Origin: Labrenzia sp. OB1
GTDB taxonomy: Bacteria; Pseudomonadota; Alphaproteobacteria; Rhizobiales; Stappiaceae
Reading direction: 5' to 3'
Assembly (NCBI RefSeq): GCF_001624695.1
Contig: NZ_JSEP01000012.1
Location: 1-64,000 of the forward strand
Length of the DNA stretch: 64,000 bases
In this document: positions 7,275-15,938 of the stretch, piece by piece
How positions within the stretch are numbered: position 1 is the first letter of the stretch
Layout: each line of letters opens with the position of its first letter
Notes under the pieces: model-generated
The model's input: the letters and a program-made list of their open reading frames with translations, nothing else
The model's database searches: none
What the model was told of the DNA's origin: nothing
Position numbers and translations under genes: made by a program

Positions 7275-8143
7275 GCAGGCAGCCGCGTTCTGAAGAATGC
7301 ATGCTGCCGATCCTCCGTTTCCTTCGTCTTTGAACGAAAGTCAAGAGCGCGCAGTCATCCCTTTCGCTCAGGTCGCGGATTTCGTGTGGAAGGTCTTGTC
7401 CGGGGACGGGCCGCACCTCCGGCCTGTTCCGGTTCCGGGCGTTTGCAGGGGCAGGGCTTGCGCTGCGGGACCGGAACAAAACCAAAGGGCAGGGGCCGCC
7501 GGTCCGGTGTCGTGGGCAGGGTTTTGAACCGGCGGCCAGTGCTGGAGGTGGGTTCCAGCATCGCTGATGACTGGGTTGTCATCGGCAACATGGTGACCCT
7601 ACGCGGATCGGGCAGGTGTGAATGTGATGTAGGTCACATAGACACTTATTGCGGAATATCGGCCTACTGTGCCTTGCATGCAACACGCGGAAACCTCCGG
7701 TTGTTCATCGCAATACTCCCGGTTTTTCTGAAGCTTGAAGACACAGCCAGCAGGTCCGGAGAACTGCTGGCGGTACAAAGCTGGGAGTTGTCGAAATGAA
7801 AGCGGCTTACAGCCTCGACGGAAGGTTTACTTTGAAGTAATACAAATACGCTTTAGTAGGCAATTGTGGGACTCACGGCGGGGGCAGTGTGTCTTGCGGG
7901 GATTGATCGATAGATCTGAAATGCCTGTGAACCGACGCGGATCGAACCACGCGCCGGGATGTATCGCGTGAGCCGCGGGGCCGCCGGCGCGTAATTGAGT
8001 AGGACGGCAGTATGCATGGGATAGGCGGGCAGGCTTGCCAGGCGGTAGTCCAGGGGACAGACCACGTGGCGGAAACGTCTTCAAAGAAATCCTCCGAAGC
8101 GCTAGAGCGGATCATCCGGTTCAACGGTGGTATCTGGGCCCAG
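7275..8143. other. Long intergenic stretch without a supported gene
   Basis: About 870 bases separate the tRNA from the assigned rlpA start. Frames that are open here have no recognisable product and no ribosome binding site. The stretch holds a perfect CRP-type palindrome at 7623-7638 (separate entry) and, near 8095-8125, a GC-rich sequence of the kind often repeated between genes in this group. A small RNA or a short host gene cannot be excluded. Confidence 0.5.
7623..7638. promoter_or_regulatory. CRP/FNR-family-like palindrome
   Basis: The sequence TGTGATGTAGGTCACA is a perfect TGTGA-N6-TCACA dyad, the consensus of CRP-type regulators. It lies about 520 bases upstream of the assigned rlpA start and 350 bases from the tRNA. 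No promoter or adjacent gene is clear, so the target is unknown. Chance occurrence of one such ten-base pattern in 64 kb is unlikely but possible. Confidence 0.35.
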
Positions 8144-9187
8144 ATGCGGACGGGATTGATGGTTATCGCTGCGGTGTCCCTGGTCGCCGCCTGCAGCAGC
8201 CCCCAGCAGGAAACCTCCAAGTTCAGCCCGAAAAAATACGGTGTCAAAGGCAGCCCGCGCATGGTTGCGGCAGGCAAGCCCGTGCCGAAAGGCGGCGGAC
8301 GTTATGTCGTCGGGAAGAAATACAAGATTGCCGGCAAGTGGTACTATCCCAAGACTGATCCGAATTACAAGAAAACAGGACTGGCGTCCTGGTACGGACC
8401 GACATTCCATGGCCGCAAGACCGCCAACGGCGAGATCTTCGACCGCAACGCCCTCACCGCAGCACATACCACGATGCCTTTGCCGTCCTATGCGCGCGTG
8501 ACCAATGTTGAAAACGGCCGGTCAATGGTTGTTCGCGTCAATGACCGCGGACCTTTTCACGGCAACCGCGTGATCGACCTTTCCGAACGTGTTGCCACGA
8601 TGCTCGGTACCAAGTCCGCCGGAGTCGGCAAGGTCAAGGTCGAATATGTCGGCAAGGCTCCCCTGCACGGACAGGACGAGAGCTTCCTGATGGCGTCTTA
8701 TCGTGGACCTGGCGCCGTCGAGCCGGGCGCAACACGTCCGGGAACCATGATCGCCCAGGCGGAACCGCAAGTGTTTCAGGCCCCGCCCAGCGTCGTGTTC
8801 GGCAGGGTTCCCGCACCTGCGACACGTCCGTATCTGGCCGCCGCACCTTCCACGACCGCCTTTCGGGCGCAGAGCCCGGCAGGCATGAATGTGGCGTTCG
8901 ACCCGGCAATTGCCTTCGAGGCAGGCAGGCCGACAATCGAGGTCGCCTCGAACAACAGGTTTGAACCGGTCAGTTCCGCTTACACAACCGGGCCTTCGCC
9001 GGCGCCGGGAACTCTCGGTGTTCTGCGCGTGCCGGCCCCCGGTACACCGACCGGCCTGGTCGATGGCAGCGCAATTTCCTCCTTTTCGGCCAACAAACGC
9101 ATTTCCGAAGCGCACGCTTTGCTCGTCTCCGTGTCCGCATCCGGACTGTCGATGCGTGAGCTGGCTGTCCGGGCAAGAGCGGAATAA
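8144..9187 (+). CDS. rlpA: RlpA-like septal ring lytic transglycosylase, lipoprotein
   Basis: An outer-membrane lipoprotein that binds or cleaves denuded peptidoglycan glycan strands at division sites. ATG 8144 gives a clean lipoprotein signal ending in VAAC (Cys17). The frame stays open upstream, and ATG 8012 or GTG 8066 are possible starts that would add a soluble N-terminal tail. The double-psi beta-barrel spans about residues 79-155, with ASWYGPTFHGRKTANGE, TAAHTTMPLP and VRVNDRGPF (catalytic-type Asp134). The C-terminal 180 residues are Pro/Ala-rich and lack a recognisable SPOR domain, unlike E. coli RlpA. The gene precedes a D,D-carboxypeptidase-like gene, a linkage common in alphaproteobacteria. 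Confidence 0.85.
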   Translation: MRTGLMVIAAVSLVAACSSPQQETSKFSPKKYGVKGSPRMVAAGKPVPKGGGRYVVGKKYKIAGKWYYPKTDPNYKKTGLASWYGPTFHGRKTANGEIFDRNALTAAHTTMPLPSYARVTNVENGRSMVVRVNDRGPFHGNRVIDLSERVATMLGTKSAGVGKVKVEYVGKAPLHGQDESFLMASYRGPGAVEPGATRPGTMIAQAEPQVFQAPPSVVFGRVPAPATRPYLAAAPSTTAFRAQSPAGMNVAFDPAIAFEAGRPTIEVASNNRFEPVSSAYTTGPSPAPGTLGVLRVPAPGTPTGLVDGSAISSFSANKRISEAHALLVSVSASGLSMRELAVRARAE

Positions 9188-9262
9188 ACGGCGGTCTGTT
9201 TGCCGCCTGAAAGGCGTTAGGGTTTAAATCAGGATGACCTGCCGGCGGGTGAAAGAACTCAG

Positions 9263-10480
9263 ATGCGTTCAGCAAGATCCGGAAACATCCTGAAAATATC
9301 GCGCCGCTTGTCTTTCGGATCTTTTGTCCGACTGGTTGCTCTTTCGGCACTTGCGGTTTTCATGCCGGAACATGTCGCCCCGTTGAGCGCAGCCGAGGCC
9401 ATTGCCACAAGGGCACCAAAAGCCTTTCTCTATGAACCGGCGTCCGGAACAATCCTCTACGCCAAGGCTCCGGACCAACCGTTCGCACCCGGATCTCTGA
9501 CCAAGGTAATGACGGCCGCCACCGTCTTTCAGGCGCTGACAGACGGCGAGATGAAGCCGGACCAGCTTTGCACGGTGAGCGAACACGCCTGGAGGACTGG
9601 CGGTGCGCCATCCGGCCGCTCCACCATGTTCGCCGCCATCAAGTCCGAGATCGCCGTGGAAGATCTTCTCAAGGGGCTTCTCGTTCACAACGCCAACGAC
9701 GCTGCAATTGTCTTGGCTGAGTGTCTCGACGGGTCCGAGGACGCCTTTGCCGACAGAATGACAAGACTGGCCCGGTCCATCGGCATGACAAACAGTCAGT
9801 TCGCCAACCCGACCGGCCACGAGAGCCAGCCAGGGCGTACCACCGTGCGCGACCAGACGCGGCTCGCCGAATACATCCTTGAGATACATCCGCAGCACTA
9901 TCGGCTCTTTTCCCTGCCGGAGTTCACCTGGAACAAGATATTCCAACGCAACAAGAACCCGCTTCTGGGTGAAATCCGCAATCTGGACGGTCTCGGGGGC
10001 GGCACTGACCCAACCGACGGTTTTGCCGGTCTCGGATCGGTCGAGCGAAATGGACGTCGCGTGATAGCATCAGTCGCCGGCCTGACATCCGACAAACACC
10101 GTCTGCAGACCCTTCAGGAAGTTATCGAAGGGGCCTGGGAGTTTTTCGCCGTTCAGACACTCTTTTCCTCCGGAGACGTTGTTGCCGAAGGCAGGGTTTT
10201 CGGCGGGACAAGCAGCAGCGTGCCGCTTGTGGCGCGCAAAGACATCGACGTCCTTCTCGCCCGTGGCGGCACACTGGATTACCGCATCCGCGTGGTCTAC
10301 GAGGGGCCGCTCGTCGCTCCGCTTGAGGAAGGCCGGCCGGCAGGGGAATTGCAGGTTATCGGCAAGGACGGCATCGTCTACAGGGCTCCGCTGGTGACCG
10401 GTGCTTCCGTCGCGCAGGGGACTTTGTTCGGCCGCGCCGTCGACGGCCTTCAGGAACTGCTCTTCGGATGGATAGGATAG
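9263..10480 (+). CDS. D-alanyl-D-alanine carboxypeptidase-like protein (PBP5/DacF type) with altered active-site motifs
   Basis: A 405-residue member of the S11 family of periplasmic enzymes that trim pentapeptide stems. A hydrophobic N-terminal signal (about 22-45) is followed by the SxxK motif S78-L-T-K81 inside PGSLTKVMTA. The second motif, normally SxN, reads NAN (143-145, in VHNANDA). The third, normally KTG in DGLKTG, reads GGG (245-247, in DGLGGGTDP). A PBP5_C-like beta domain covers about 300-385 and a C-terminal amphipathic helix ends the protein. Loss of the KTG lysine suggests weak or no carboxypeptidase activity, so it may be a scaffold or have another specificity. It sits 75 bases after rlpA. 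Confidence 0.8.
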   Translation: MRSARSGNILKISRRLSFGSFVRLVALSALAVFMPEHVAPLSAAEAIATRAPKAFLYEPASGTILYAKAPDQPFAPGSLTKVMTAATVFQALTDGEMKPDQLCTVSEHAWRTGGAPSGRSTMFAAIKSEIAVEDLLKGLLVHNANDAAIVLAECLDGSEDAFADRMTRLARSIGMTNSQFANPTGHESQPGRTTVRDQTRLAEYILEIHPQHYRLFSLPEFTWNKIFQRNKNPLLGEIRNLDGLGGGTDPTDGFAGLGSVERNGRRVIASVAGLTSDKHRLQTLQEVIEGAWEFFAVQTLFSSGDVVAEGRVFGGTSSSVPLVARKDIDVLLARGGTLDYRIRVVYEGPLVAPLEEGRPAGELQVIGKDGIVYRAPLVTGASVAQGTLFGRAVDGLQELLFGWIG

Positions 10481-10490
10481 AGATATCAAC

Positions 10491-10524
10491 ATCCGGCCCA
10501 AGACCTGATATGAGTCGGCCGGAT
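10491..10524 (+). terminator. Hairpin between the carboxypeptidase-like gene and tmk
   Basis: ATCCGGCC (10491-10498) pairs perfectly with GGCCGGAT (10517-10524) across an 18-base loop, followed by TGTTTC. The T run is short, so termination efficiency is uncertain; it may instead be an attenuating or protective hairpin. Confidence 0.35.
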
Positions 10525-10561
10525 TGTTTCTGAACAACCTTGCAAACGGAGCCGAGAACTG

Positions 10562-11251
10562 GTGCCTGGACATTTCATAACTTTCGAGGGCGGTGAGGGG
10601 GCCGGGAAATCGACCCAGATCGCCCGCCTGAAAGTCTATCTGGAAAGCCTCGGGCAATCTGTTCTGGTCACCAGGGAACCGGGTGGTTCGCCGGGGGCGG
10701 AAAAAATCCGCGCGCTCCTGCTTTCCGGTGAGGTCAGGGACCTCGGCCCCAGGGGCGAAGCCATGCTCTTCGCCGCCGCGAGGGCGGACCATGTCGACAC
10801 CACAATCAAACCCGCCCTTGAACAAGGCCAATGGGTTCTGTGCGACCGCTACGCCGATTCCACACGCGTCTATCAGGGTGAGGCGGGGGTCGACACGGAC
10901 TACCTGAAACTTCTGGAAACAGCGGCTGTCGCCGGTGTCCGTCCGGAACTGACGATCCTGATCGATATTCCCGCGGAAATCGGCCTGAAGCGAGTGGCCA
11001 GCCGCGCGCAGACCGATGACAGCGGCGGCCCGGACCGCTTCGAGGGCGAAGCGCTGAAGGTCCATGAGCGCCGCAGAAGACTGTTCATCGAACTCGCAAG
11101 ACAAGAGGCGTTCCGCTTTGCCGTGGTCGATGGCACGAAAGATCCTGAATACGTCGCAACCGCCATTCGCAAGGCCATAAGCGACAGGTTCGCCGACGAG
11201 CTGAACATCGCTGACGAACAGCAGCCTGCTGCACGCGAGGGAGCCCACTGA
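10562..11251 (+). CDS. tmk: Thymidylate kinase
   Basis: Phosphorylates dTMP to dTDP with ATP, the last specific step of dTTP supply. The 229-residue product has the P-loop FEGGEGAGKST (8-18), the substrate-binding TREPGG, the DRYADST motif (about residues 99-105) and a LID region rich in Arg/Asp (ASRAQTDD...PDRFE). The GTG start has GGAGCCGAG upstream. It overlaps holB by one base (TGATG). The tmk-holB pair is a classical bacterial linkage. Confidence 0.97.
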   Translation: MPGHFITFEGGEGAGKSTQIARLKVYLESLGQSVLVTREPGGSPGAEKIRALLLSGEVRDLGPRGEAMLFAAARADHVDTTIKPALEQGQWVLCDRYADSTRVYQGEAGVDTDYLKLLETAAVAGVRPELTILIDIPAEIGLKRVASRAQTDDSGGPDRFEGEALKVHERRRRLFIELARQEAFRFAVVDGTKDPEYVATAIRKAISDRFADELNIADEQQPAAREGAH

Positions 11252-12312
11252 TGGCGCGATCCCAGGATTTGACGCCCCGGCCCGAAGTCGATGTGCTGCC
11301 CGGCTTTCCGCCACCCCACGAAAAAGACCGGCTGATCGGCCACGAAGCCACCGAACGGGCGCTCCTTGATGCCTACCGCTCCGAGCGGCTTCATCACGCC
11401 TGGATCCTCGGCGGCCCAAAGGGCATAGGCAAGGCGACGCTGGCCTTTCGCTTCGCCCGGTTCGCCCTTGCCAATCCCGACCGGTTTGGCGCCGATGTCG
11501 CCGCCGCGCAGGACCTGTCCGTGCCCGCCGAACATCCGGTCGCCCGCCAGCTGAAAGCCGGCGGCCATCCGAATGTCCTGCATCTGCGCCGGCCCTGGGA
11601 CGACAAATCAAAGCGGTTCAAATCGGACCTTCCGGTCGATGAAATTCGGCGCACGGTGTCCTTTTTCGGCACCACGGCCTCCGCAAACTCCTGGCGCATT
11701 TGCATTGTGGATGCCGCCGACGATCTGAACATCAGTTCAGCCAACGCCCTTCTGAAAATCCTGGAAGAACCTCCGGAGCGCTGCCTGTTTCTCGTTCTCA
11801 GCCACGCGCCCGGCCGGTTGCTGCCGACGATCCGCTCCCGCTGCCGGCGGTTGGATCTCGCACCCTTGAGCAGCAACGATATTTCAAACGCGCTACGCGA
11901 CCTGGCCCCCGACAGCATTCCGGCTGACGACGATCTGCTGGAAATCTCAAAAGCCGCGGATGGCAGCTTGCGCGCGGCGATCACGCTTTTGTCGGGCGAC
12001 GGACTGGCAATAGCCAAGGGCTTGAAAAAGCATGCAGAAACTCCCGGACAACTTGACCTGGCTGCGATCCACGCGCTTGCAGATCTGATTGCCGCGCGAG
12101 GCCAGTCCGATAACTGGGAAAGCTTCCAGCATATCACCCGGATATGGCTGCACGAACGGATGCGGCGCGACCTTGCTTCCGGCGTCCACAAGGCTTATCC
12201 GCTTGTGGAGCTGTGGGACAGAACCAACAAGGCCATCAGCGATGCAGACGCACTCAATCTAGATAGAAAACAGGTGGTTCTGGACTTCTTTTTCGCGCTC
12301 AGAGCCGCCTGA
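11251..12312 (+). CDS. holB: DNA polymerase III delta' subunit
   Basis: Clamp-loader subunit that helps open the beta clamp at primer-template junctions. The 353-residue product has an AAA+ fold: the P-loop-like GGPKGIGKATL (54-64), CIVDAADDLN around 151-160 (Walker B region), and a sensor/arginine-finger segment TIRSRCRRLDL typical of delta'. It starts on the last base of the tmk stop. It is followed by a 147-base gap before tatD; in many Rhizobiales metG lies at this point, and it is absent here. Confidence 0.93.
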   Translation: MARSQDLTPRPEVDVLPGFPPPHEKDRLIGHEATERALLDAYRSERLHHAWILGGPKGIGKATLAFRFARFALANPDRFGADVAAAQDLSVPAEHPVARQLKAGGHPNVLHLRRPWDDKSKRFKSDLPVDEIRRTVSFFGTTASANSWRICIVDAADDLNISSANALLKILEEPPERCLFLVLSHAPGRLLPTIRSRCRRLDLAPLSSNDISNALRDLAPDSIPADDDLLEISKAADGSLRAAITLLSGDGLAIAKGLKKHAETPGQLDLAAIHALADLIAARGQSDNWESFQHITRIWLHERMRRDLASGVHKAYPLVELWDRTNKAISDADALNLDRKQVVLDFFFALRAA

Positions 12313-12459
12313 TCTTCACCGCGGGAAAGTCCGGACCGCAAGTGGCCGCAATCGAAAACTTGCAGGCGCCTTCTTGGGATTTTCAAGATTTCCGGCTATC
12401 AAGTCGCGCCAAAGCACAAATACCGCACACCCCGCAGCAGACCAATTTCTGGACCTTTC

Positions 12460-13266
12460 ATGCTCGTTGACAGCCACTGCCATCTCGATTTTCCCGATTT
12501 CGACGGCGAGCGCGCCGAACTGATAGACCGCGCCGCGCAGGCAGGTGTCGACCTGATGGTGACGATCTGCACGCATATTCGCAAATTCGATCAGGTGCGC
12601 GCCATCGCGGAGGAATTCCCCCAGGTCTATTGTTCGGTCGGCACACATCCCCATAACGCGGGGACCGAGCGCGGCATACCCGCCGATGAGATCATCGCGC
12701 TGGCGGCCCATCCCAAGGTGGTCGCCATCGGAGAAGCCGGCCTCGACTATTTTTATGACAAGGCTCCCCGCGATGCCCAGGCCGAAGGGCTGCGCATTCA
12801 CATCGAGGCCGCCCGTCAGACCGGCCTGCCGCTGGTCATCCATTCCCGCGATGCCGACGACGACATGGCCGCCATTCTGCGCGAAGAAATGGGGAAGGGG
12901 GCCTTTCCGGCCCTCCTGCACTGTTTCTCCTCCGGAAGAGAGCTGGCCATGACCGGGATAGAGCTTGGTCTTTACGTATCCTTTTCCGGTATCCTGACCT
13001 TCAAGCGCTCCGAGGAACTGCGCGACATCGCCCGGGAGCTTCCGGCGGATCGGCTGCTCGTGGAAACAGACGCGCCTTATCTCGCTCCCCAGCCCAGACG
13101 CGGCAAACGCAACGAGCCGGCCTATACGGCCATGACCGCCGCCGTACTGGCCGAAACGCGCGGTGTGTCCGAAGAGGAAATCGCCCGGCAGACGACGGAA
13201 AACTTCTTCCGGCTGTTCCGCAAGGTGCCGCAATCGGCGCGCCCGGCGCAGGCTTCCTGCCAATGA
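12460..13266 (+). CDS. TatD-family metal-dependent hydrolase/DNase
   Basis: A TIM-barrel hydrolase of the TatD family (3'-5' exonuclease on damaged or single-stranded DNA in E. coli). The 268-residue product has all metal ligands: His6 and His8 in DSHCHLDF, the Glu of IGEAGLDYFYD, His in LVIHSRD, His in ALLHCFS, and Asp in VETDAPYLAP. The 3' end overlaps the next gene by four bases (ATGA), implying translational coupling. TatD followed by a beta-lactamase-fold hydrolase is conserved in alphaproteobacteria. Confidence 0.92.
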   Translation: MLVDSHCHLDFPDFDGERAELIDRAAQAGVDLMVTICTHIRKFDQVRAIAEEFPQVYCSVGTHPHNAGTERGIPADEIIALAAHPKVVAIGEAGLDYFYDKAPRDAQAEGLRIHIEAARQTGLPLVIHSRDADDDMAAILREEMGKGAFPALLHCFSSGRELAMTGIELGLYVSFSGILTFKRSEELRDIARELPADRLLVETDAPYLAPQPRRGKRNEPAYTAMTAAVLAETRGVSEEEIARQTTENFFRLFRKVPQSARPAQASCQ

Positions 13267-14066
13267 GCGTCGTTCTGACGATCCTCGGCTGCGGGTCTTC
13301 CGGTGGTGTCCCGCGCATCGGCAACGACTGGGGCGATTGCGATCCCGAGGAGCCTAGAAACCGGCGTTCCCGATGTGCACTGCTTGTGGAAAAGCATGGG
13401 GAAAACGGGTGCACAACCGTGTTGATCGATACCGGCCCCGACATCCGTGAACAATTGCTCAGGGCCGAAATCTCTCATCTGGACGCGGTGCTCTTTACCC
13501 ACGAGCACGCCGATCATCTGCACGGCATCGACGATCTGCGCGCTTTCATGGTGCGAACCGGTAAAAAGATGCCGGTCTTCATGGACACCTCGACATTTGA
13601 ACGCGCCTATCACGCATTCAGCTATTGTTTTCAAACGCCGCAAGGCTCCAATTATCCGCCAATCCTTGAGCACCGTCTCATCGAGACCGGTACCCCGGTG
13701 AACATCGGCGGGGAAGGCGGCACGCTGACGTTTCAGCCAGTTGCGGTCACCCACGGAGATATTGATGCGCTCGGCTTCCGTATCGGCGATGCAGCCTATA
13801 TTCCCGACGTCTCCGATATCCCGCACGCAAGTATCAAGCAATTGAAAGAACTGGATTATCTGATCCTTGACTGCCTGCGTCGCCGACCACATCCGAGTCA
13901 TTTCTGTTTGGAAGATTCCCTTGCCTGGACCGAGAAATTGTCCCCGGACAAGGCTGTTTTCACCAATCTTCACAACGATCTGGACTACAGAACCCTTTGC
14001 AGGGATCTGCCGCAGAATATCGAACCCGCTTTTGACGGTATGCGCATTGTCTGTCCGCAATTTTAG
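13263..14066 (+). CDS. MBL-fold metallo-hydrolase (PhnP-like)
   Basis: A 267-residue metallo-beta-lactamase-fold hydrolase. It starts with TILGCGSSGGVPRIG, the N-terminal signature of the PhnP/RNase Z-like branch, and carries the dinuclear metal motif THEHADH followed by LHGIDDLR. Further ligands are in AVTHGDIDALGFRIGD and a C-terminal LHNDLDY. It has the cysteines of an N-terminal CGSS and WGDCDP region that often binds zinc in PhnP. PhnP proper cleaves cyclic ribose phosphates in phosphonate use, but no phn genes are near, so the substrate is unknown. It is coupled to tatD by the ATGA overlap. Confidence 0.85.
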   Translation: MSVVLTILGCGSSGGVPRIGNDWGDCDPEEPRNRRSRCALLVEKHGENGCTTVLIDTGPDIREQLLRAEISHLDAVLFTHEHADHLHGIDDLRAFMVRTGKKMPVFMDTSTFERAYHAFSYCFQTPQGSNYPPILEHRLIETGTPVNIGGEGGTLTFQPVAVTHGDIDALGFRIGDAAYIPDVSDIPHASIKQLKELDYLILDCLRRRPHPSHFCLEDSLAWTEKLSPDKAVFTNLHNDLDYRTLCRDLPQNIEPAFDGMRIVCPQF

Positions 14067-14078
14067 CACCTCGAGGCG

Positions 14079-14627
14079 ATGAAGCTGTTGCCGGATAACC
14101 CTCGCTACAAGATCCCGACCGAAGACCGGCTGATCAGATCGGCGGTTCATTATCTGGAACGCTATGCATCATCGGCGGCCAATTTGCGCAAGGTGCTCGA
14201 GCGCAAGGTTCTTAAGGCCTGCATGGCGCACGAACGCGACCCAGGCGAATTTTCCGCAATGATCGATGTCGTTGTTGATAAGTGCCGCCAGAGCGGCCTT
14301 GTGAACGATCTGGCATATGCGGAAACCAAAACCGCCGGCCTGAGACGCCGCGGCGGCTCTCAGCGCAAGATCGAGGCCAAGCTGAGCGCCAAAGGTGTCG
14401 ATCGGGACACCATCCGAAAAGTCCTGAACAACGATGGCCGGGACGATCTCGGCGCCGCGTTCATTTTCGCAAGACGCCGTCGGCTCGGTCCGTTCCGATC
14501 CGATAACAAGGACCGCCGCGACAAGGATATGGCCGCACTCTGCCGCGCCGGCTTTTCCTACGACATCGCACGCCGTGTCATCGACGCCACCGACGAAGAC
14601 CTTGCCGCGCATGAAGCCAGAGACTGA
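14079..14627 (+). CDS. recX: RecX-family regulator of RecA
   Basis: A 182-residue helical protein that fits RecX, which caps and limits RecA filaments. Typical features are the start RLIRSAVHYLERYASSAANL, a middle VDKCRQSGLVNDLAYAE, RRRGGSQRKIEAKLSAKGV, and a C-terminal three-helix repeat with CRAGFSYDIARRVID. It is not next to recA, as in many alphaproteobacteria. It starts 12 bases after the MBL gene and is the last gene of this core run. Assignment rests on family pattern. Confidence 0.75.
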   Translation: MKLLPDNPRYKIPTEDRLIRSAVHYLERYASSAANLRKVLERKVLKACMAHERDPGEFSAMIDVVVDKCRQSGLVNDLAYAETKTAGLRRRGGSQRKIEAKLSAKGVDRDTIRKVLNNDGRDDLGAAFIFARRRRLGPFRSDNKDRRDKDMAALCRAGFSYDIARRVIDATDEDLAAHEARD

Positions 14628-14774
14628 ACATACGGTTCAATCAGGCAGCAAGATGCTGAAAATCTGTCAGGCCAGGCACGAACAACACAAACCATTGAAT
14701 GCATGATCATATCTGCAATCTAAAAAGTTCCATAATATTGATTATGCGAATTGAGTTTATAGCGCCCATTTAGT

Positions 14775-15099
14775 AATGCGACACTTGGGCCAGTTAGAGA
14801 TGCGACACTTCCCGTCCGTCTGACGCTGGTCAATGTCAACGTTGGAAGGAAGACTGGCCGCGACACGCCCGAGCGCTGTCGGAGCCGCAATGTCTTTGAT
14901 CACCATGTCGCAGCAAGAATTGAACCGGTTGGAAGCCGTACAAAGGATTCAAGCCGATTGAGTGTCGTCGACGCTGCCGGGGCAAGCTGCTGACCCTCAT
15001 CCGGATAGACTGGTGTCCGCGGCCGGTGTGTTCGGTCCTCGCGAACTTTCGTACGCCTGACGGTACCCGAACCGCTTGACGAAAGCGGCCTGTCGCATT
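14775..15099. mobile_element. Deleted insertion sequence remnant (ISNCY/IS1202-like)
   Basis: The stretch is bounded by AATGCGACA (14775-14783) and its inverse TGTCGCATT (15091-15099). Just inside the left end ATGCGACACTT is repeated directly (14776-14786 and 14800-14810). It contains the start of a transposase-like frame (separate entry) but no complete gene. The simplest reading is an IS that lost most of its interior. It lies in the otherwise gene-free gap between recX and the GntR gene. Confidence 0.45.
14890..14961 (+). pseudogene. Transposase N-terminal fragment
   Basis: Twenty-three codons read MSLITMSQQELNRLEAVQRI before a stop. This resembles the N-terminus of ISNCY-type transposases, which begin with a serine/glutamine helix (SQQELNRLEAVQRI) leading into a helix-turn-helix. 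The helix-turn-helix and catalytic parts are missing. Confidence 0.4.
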
Positions 15100-15155
15100 T
15101 TGGCTTTTGGATCGGCAAAGCAGATGCCCTCCGAAGGTTCAGTCCCGCCACATCG

Positions 15156-15809
15156 CTACTTGGCCTCGATTGCCTCGAGGATCAGTGGCAGGCGCTGGCC
15201 TTGCAGCATCATGTGGTCTCGCATCAACTCGTCGGCCCGAAGACGGTCATTGGCAAGGATTGCCTCCAATATCCGGGTATGTTCCTCGGTTGACGTTTGC
15301 AGGCGGCCGCGCATCCCGTACGGCAGTGCCCGGTATGGATTTATGTGCCCGGAAAGCTGTTCGATCTGTTCGATGAGACGATTGTTGCCCGCAGCCTGAT
15401 GGATCGCATCATGGAATGCCAGGTTCGCCTTGGCATAGGCGTTCTGGTCATTGGCTTTGGCCGCCTCTTCACAGTCAGTCAGTCTTTCCTGCATCGCGTC
15501 TGCCTTTTGCGTCGTCAGGCGCTCCGCAGCCAATCTGCATGCCATGCCCTCCAGCTCCGCCGCGACTTCAAACAGGTCAATAATTTCCTTGGCCGATAGT
15601 GTGCGAACCAAAGCCCCCTTTCGCGGTTTTGTCTCCAAGAGACCGCAGTCGACCAGGGAGCGCACGGCTTCACGCACAGGGGTACGGGACACACCGAACC
15701 GTTCCGCCAACGCTGCTTCTTCCAGTTGATCGCCTGGACGCAAAGCACCGGACCGGATGTCGTTTCGCAAAGTCTCGATGAGTTGGTCAGCAACGCGAGC
15801 CATCTTCAA
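15156..15809 (-). CDS. GntR-family transcriptional regulator, FadR/FCD subgroup
   Basis: A 217-residue regulator with an N-terminal winged helix-turn-helix (about 5-70: IRSGALRPGDQLEEAALAER, then GVSRTPVREA) and a helical FCD effector-binding domain (about 80-210) whose metal-site histidines appear in NLAFHDAIH, EEHTRIL and MRDHMM. FCD regulators usually sense small organic acids. The gene is divergent from a TRAP transporter operon, and palindromic ATATGTATACATAT-type sites lie between them, so it probably represses that operon in the absence of its ligand. MARVAD, two codons in, is an alternative start. Confidence 0.9.
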   Translation of the reverse strand: MKMARVADQLIETLRNDIRSGALRPGDQLEEAALAERFGVSRTPVREAVRSLVDCGLLETKPRKGALVRTLSAKEIIDLFEVAAELEGMACRLAAERLTTQKADAMQERLTDCEEAAKANDQNAYAKANLAFHDAIHQAAGNNRLIEQIEQLSGHINPYRALPYGMRGRLQTSTEEHTRILEAILANDRLRADELMRDHMMLQGQRLPLILEAIEAK

Positions 15810-15856
15810 TCCCCTGATTTGAAACCCTTTTTAGCTCGCAATACACACACTGTCCA

Positions 15857-15905
15857 TACATATGTTGACAATTGTTATTTTTATATCTCTTATATGTATA
15901 CATAT
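15857..15905. promoter_or_regulatory. Palindromic operator candidates for the GntR regulator
   Basis: Two related palindromes lie in the AT-rich divergent gap: TACATATGT around 15857-15865 and a perfect 14-base dyad ATATGTATACATAT at 15892-15905. FCD-type GntR proteins commonly bind short palindromes with a TNGTNNNACNA-like or GTATAC core. The second site ends 33 bases before the TRAP binding-protein start, where bound regulator would block transcription. Confidence 0.5.
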
Positions 15906-15938
15906 GTCTTATTTATGTACCCACTGGAGGAGAGTGAC

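Noticed and set aside
7386..7799. 137-codon frame upstream of rlpA
   Set aside because: No ribosome binding site, composition changes along its length, and no recognisable motif. Treated as non-coding.
10070..11611. 513-codon open frame on the minus strand
   Set aside because: It is antisense to the carboxypeptidase-like, tmk and holB genes, which are well supported.
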